27,500 nt of DNA, from the NCBI GenBank assembly GCA_905221605.1, contig CAJNDS010002768.1, positions 607,501 to 635,000 on the forward strand, given 5' to 3'. The position numbers and the translations under genes are program-made. The number at the start of each line of letters is the position of its first letter. Positions within the stretch are counted from its first letter, which is position 1. This document shows, piece after piece, positions 27,056 through 27,500 of this stretch. Under the pieces are notes generated by a model. The model saw only the letters and a program-made list of their open reading frames with translations. It was not told the origin of the DNA and did not search any database. This stretch comes from Symbiodinium natans (taxonomy: Eukaryota > Sar > Dinophyceae > Suessiales > Symbiodiniaceae).

Positions 27056-27500
27056 GATGACTGGTTCGGTTTGGGGTCTAGATGACTGGTTTGTGTTCGG
27101 GACTACTGAGCTTAGTGGTTTAGGGCTGAGGGTTTGGGGCTTGAAGGTTGCGGGCTTAAGGTTCAAGGTTTCGCTATAGTAGTTCCTCGAGAAAGAGCCG
27201 GCGCATGGGATGTGCAGCAGAATTAAACCCCCCAAACAAACTACTTGGGCTTATATTACGGGCCCCCCAGGCCCTACGAACCCTAAACTTTTTTCTTGTG
27301 CTTCATAGAATTTCGAGCCCCGAAGGCTGAAAACTTAAACCCTCCACCCAAGACCCTTCAAAACCCGAAGCCCATCCTCAAACTCCAAGCCCAAAAACCG
27401 CATTGAGGTTTAGGGCCTAAGGGTTTGGAGTTCCAGGATAGGGTTTGGGGTAGTAGGGCATTAGGGAGTTAGGGTACTAGGGTTTGGGTTTTGGGTTTTG
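27056..27500. other. degenerate G-rich and C-rich right end
   Basis: It contains a direct repeat tagatgactggtt (about 27053 and 27078), degenerate TTTAGGG/TTTGGGG words at 27115-27170 and 27405-27500, and loose CCC-AAA words at 27280-27400. The 60-codon - strand frame at 27053-27235 is not convincing. I see no RNA gene. Confidence 0.6.

Overview
This window looks like a repeat-swamped piece of a eukaryotic nuclear genome with one large gene. Telomere-type heptamers dominate it: TTTAGGG on the + strand or CCCTAAA on the - strand, with variants TTGAGGG, TTCAGGG, TTTCGGG, TTTGGGG, TTTTGGGG and GGCTTGA. TTTAGGG is the telomere unit of plants, many green algae, dinoflagellates and chromerids. I favour a dinoflagellate (Symbiodiniaceae-like) alga because of the interspersed telomere-like repeats, a long gene with no visible intron, and a fragment resembling a C5-cytosine methyltransferase, a family known to be expanded and carried by retrotransposons in that group. 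This is inference; no rRNA or spliced leader was found to prove it.

Positions 1-19,700 are a mosaic of heptamer arrays (about 50 to 600 bp each) separated by mostly 70-400 bp unique spacers, with the array strand switching dozens of times. Almost all open frames here are read-through of repeats and are not genes. Non-telomeric structures stand out: nested inverted repeats (1918-1996, 6018-6136), an 11/12-bp minisatellite (3796-4240), a purine/pyrimidine foldback (about 6805-7190), a likely 3' fragment of a C5-cytosine methyltransferase gene on the - strand (8134-8527), a CCCCAAAA array (8676-9118, the hypotrich ciliate telomere unit), a 153-156 bp tandem repeat (15713-16100), a 9-bp satellite (16144-16206), a direct head-to-head TTTAGGG/CCCTAAA junction (17667-17694), and GC-rich decayed repeats with a GGCCAG/CTGGCC inverted repeat (about 18590-19220).

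Positions 20,056-25,654 hold the one convincing gene, on the - strand. A 1412-codon frame starts at an ATG in a strong context and encodes a WW-like domain, a long acidic disordered stretch, an S1-like domain, a Trp-rich patch, one degenerate and two perfect CCCH zinc fingers, and a C-terminal helical segment. It ends just after an A6 run. A second frame, offset by one base, overlaps its last 57 nt and runs another 1.4 kb with no early ATG. Removing one A would fuse the two into about 1865 residues, so I read them as one gene split by a one-base indel or assembly error. The domains suggest an RNA-binding protein; its biological role is unknown.

Upstream of this gene (higher coordinates) lies a homogeneous array of 36 TTGAGGG units (25,930-26,181), then a nested hairpin and more telomere-like mosaic to the end of the window.
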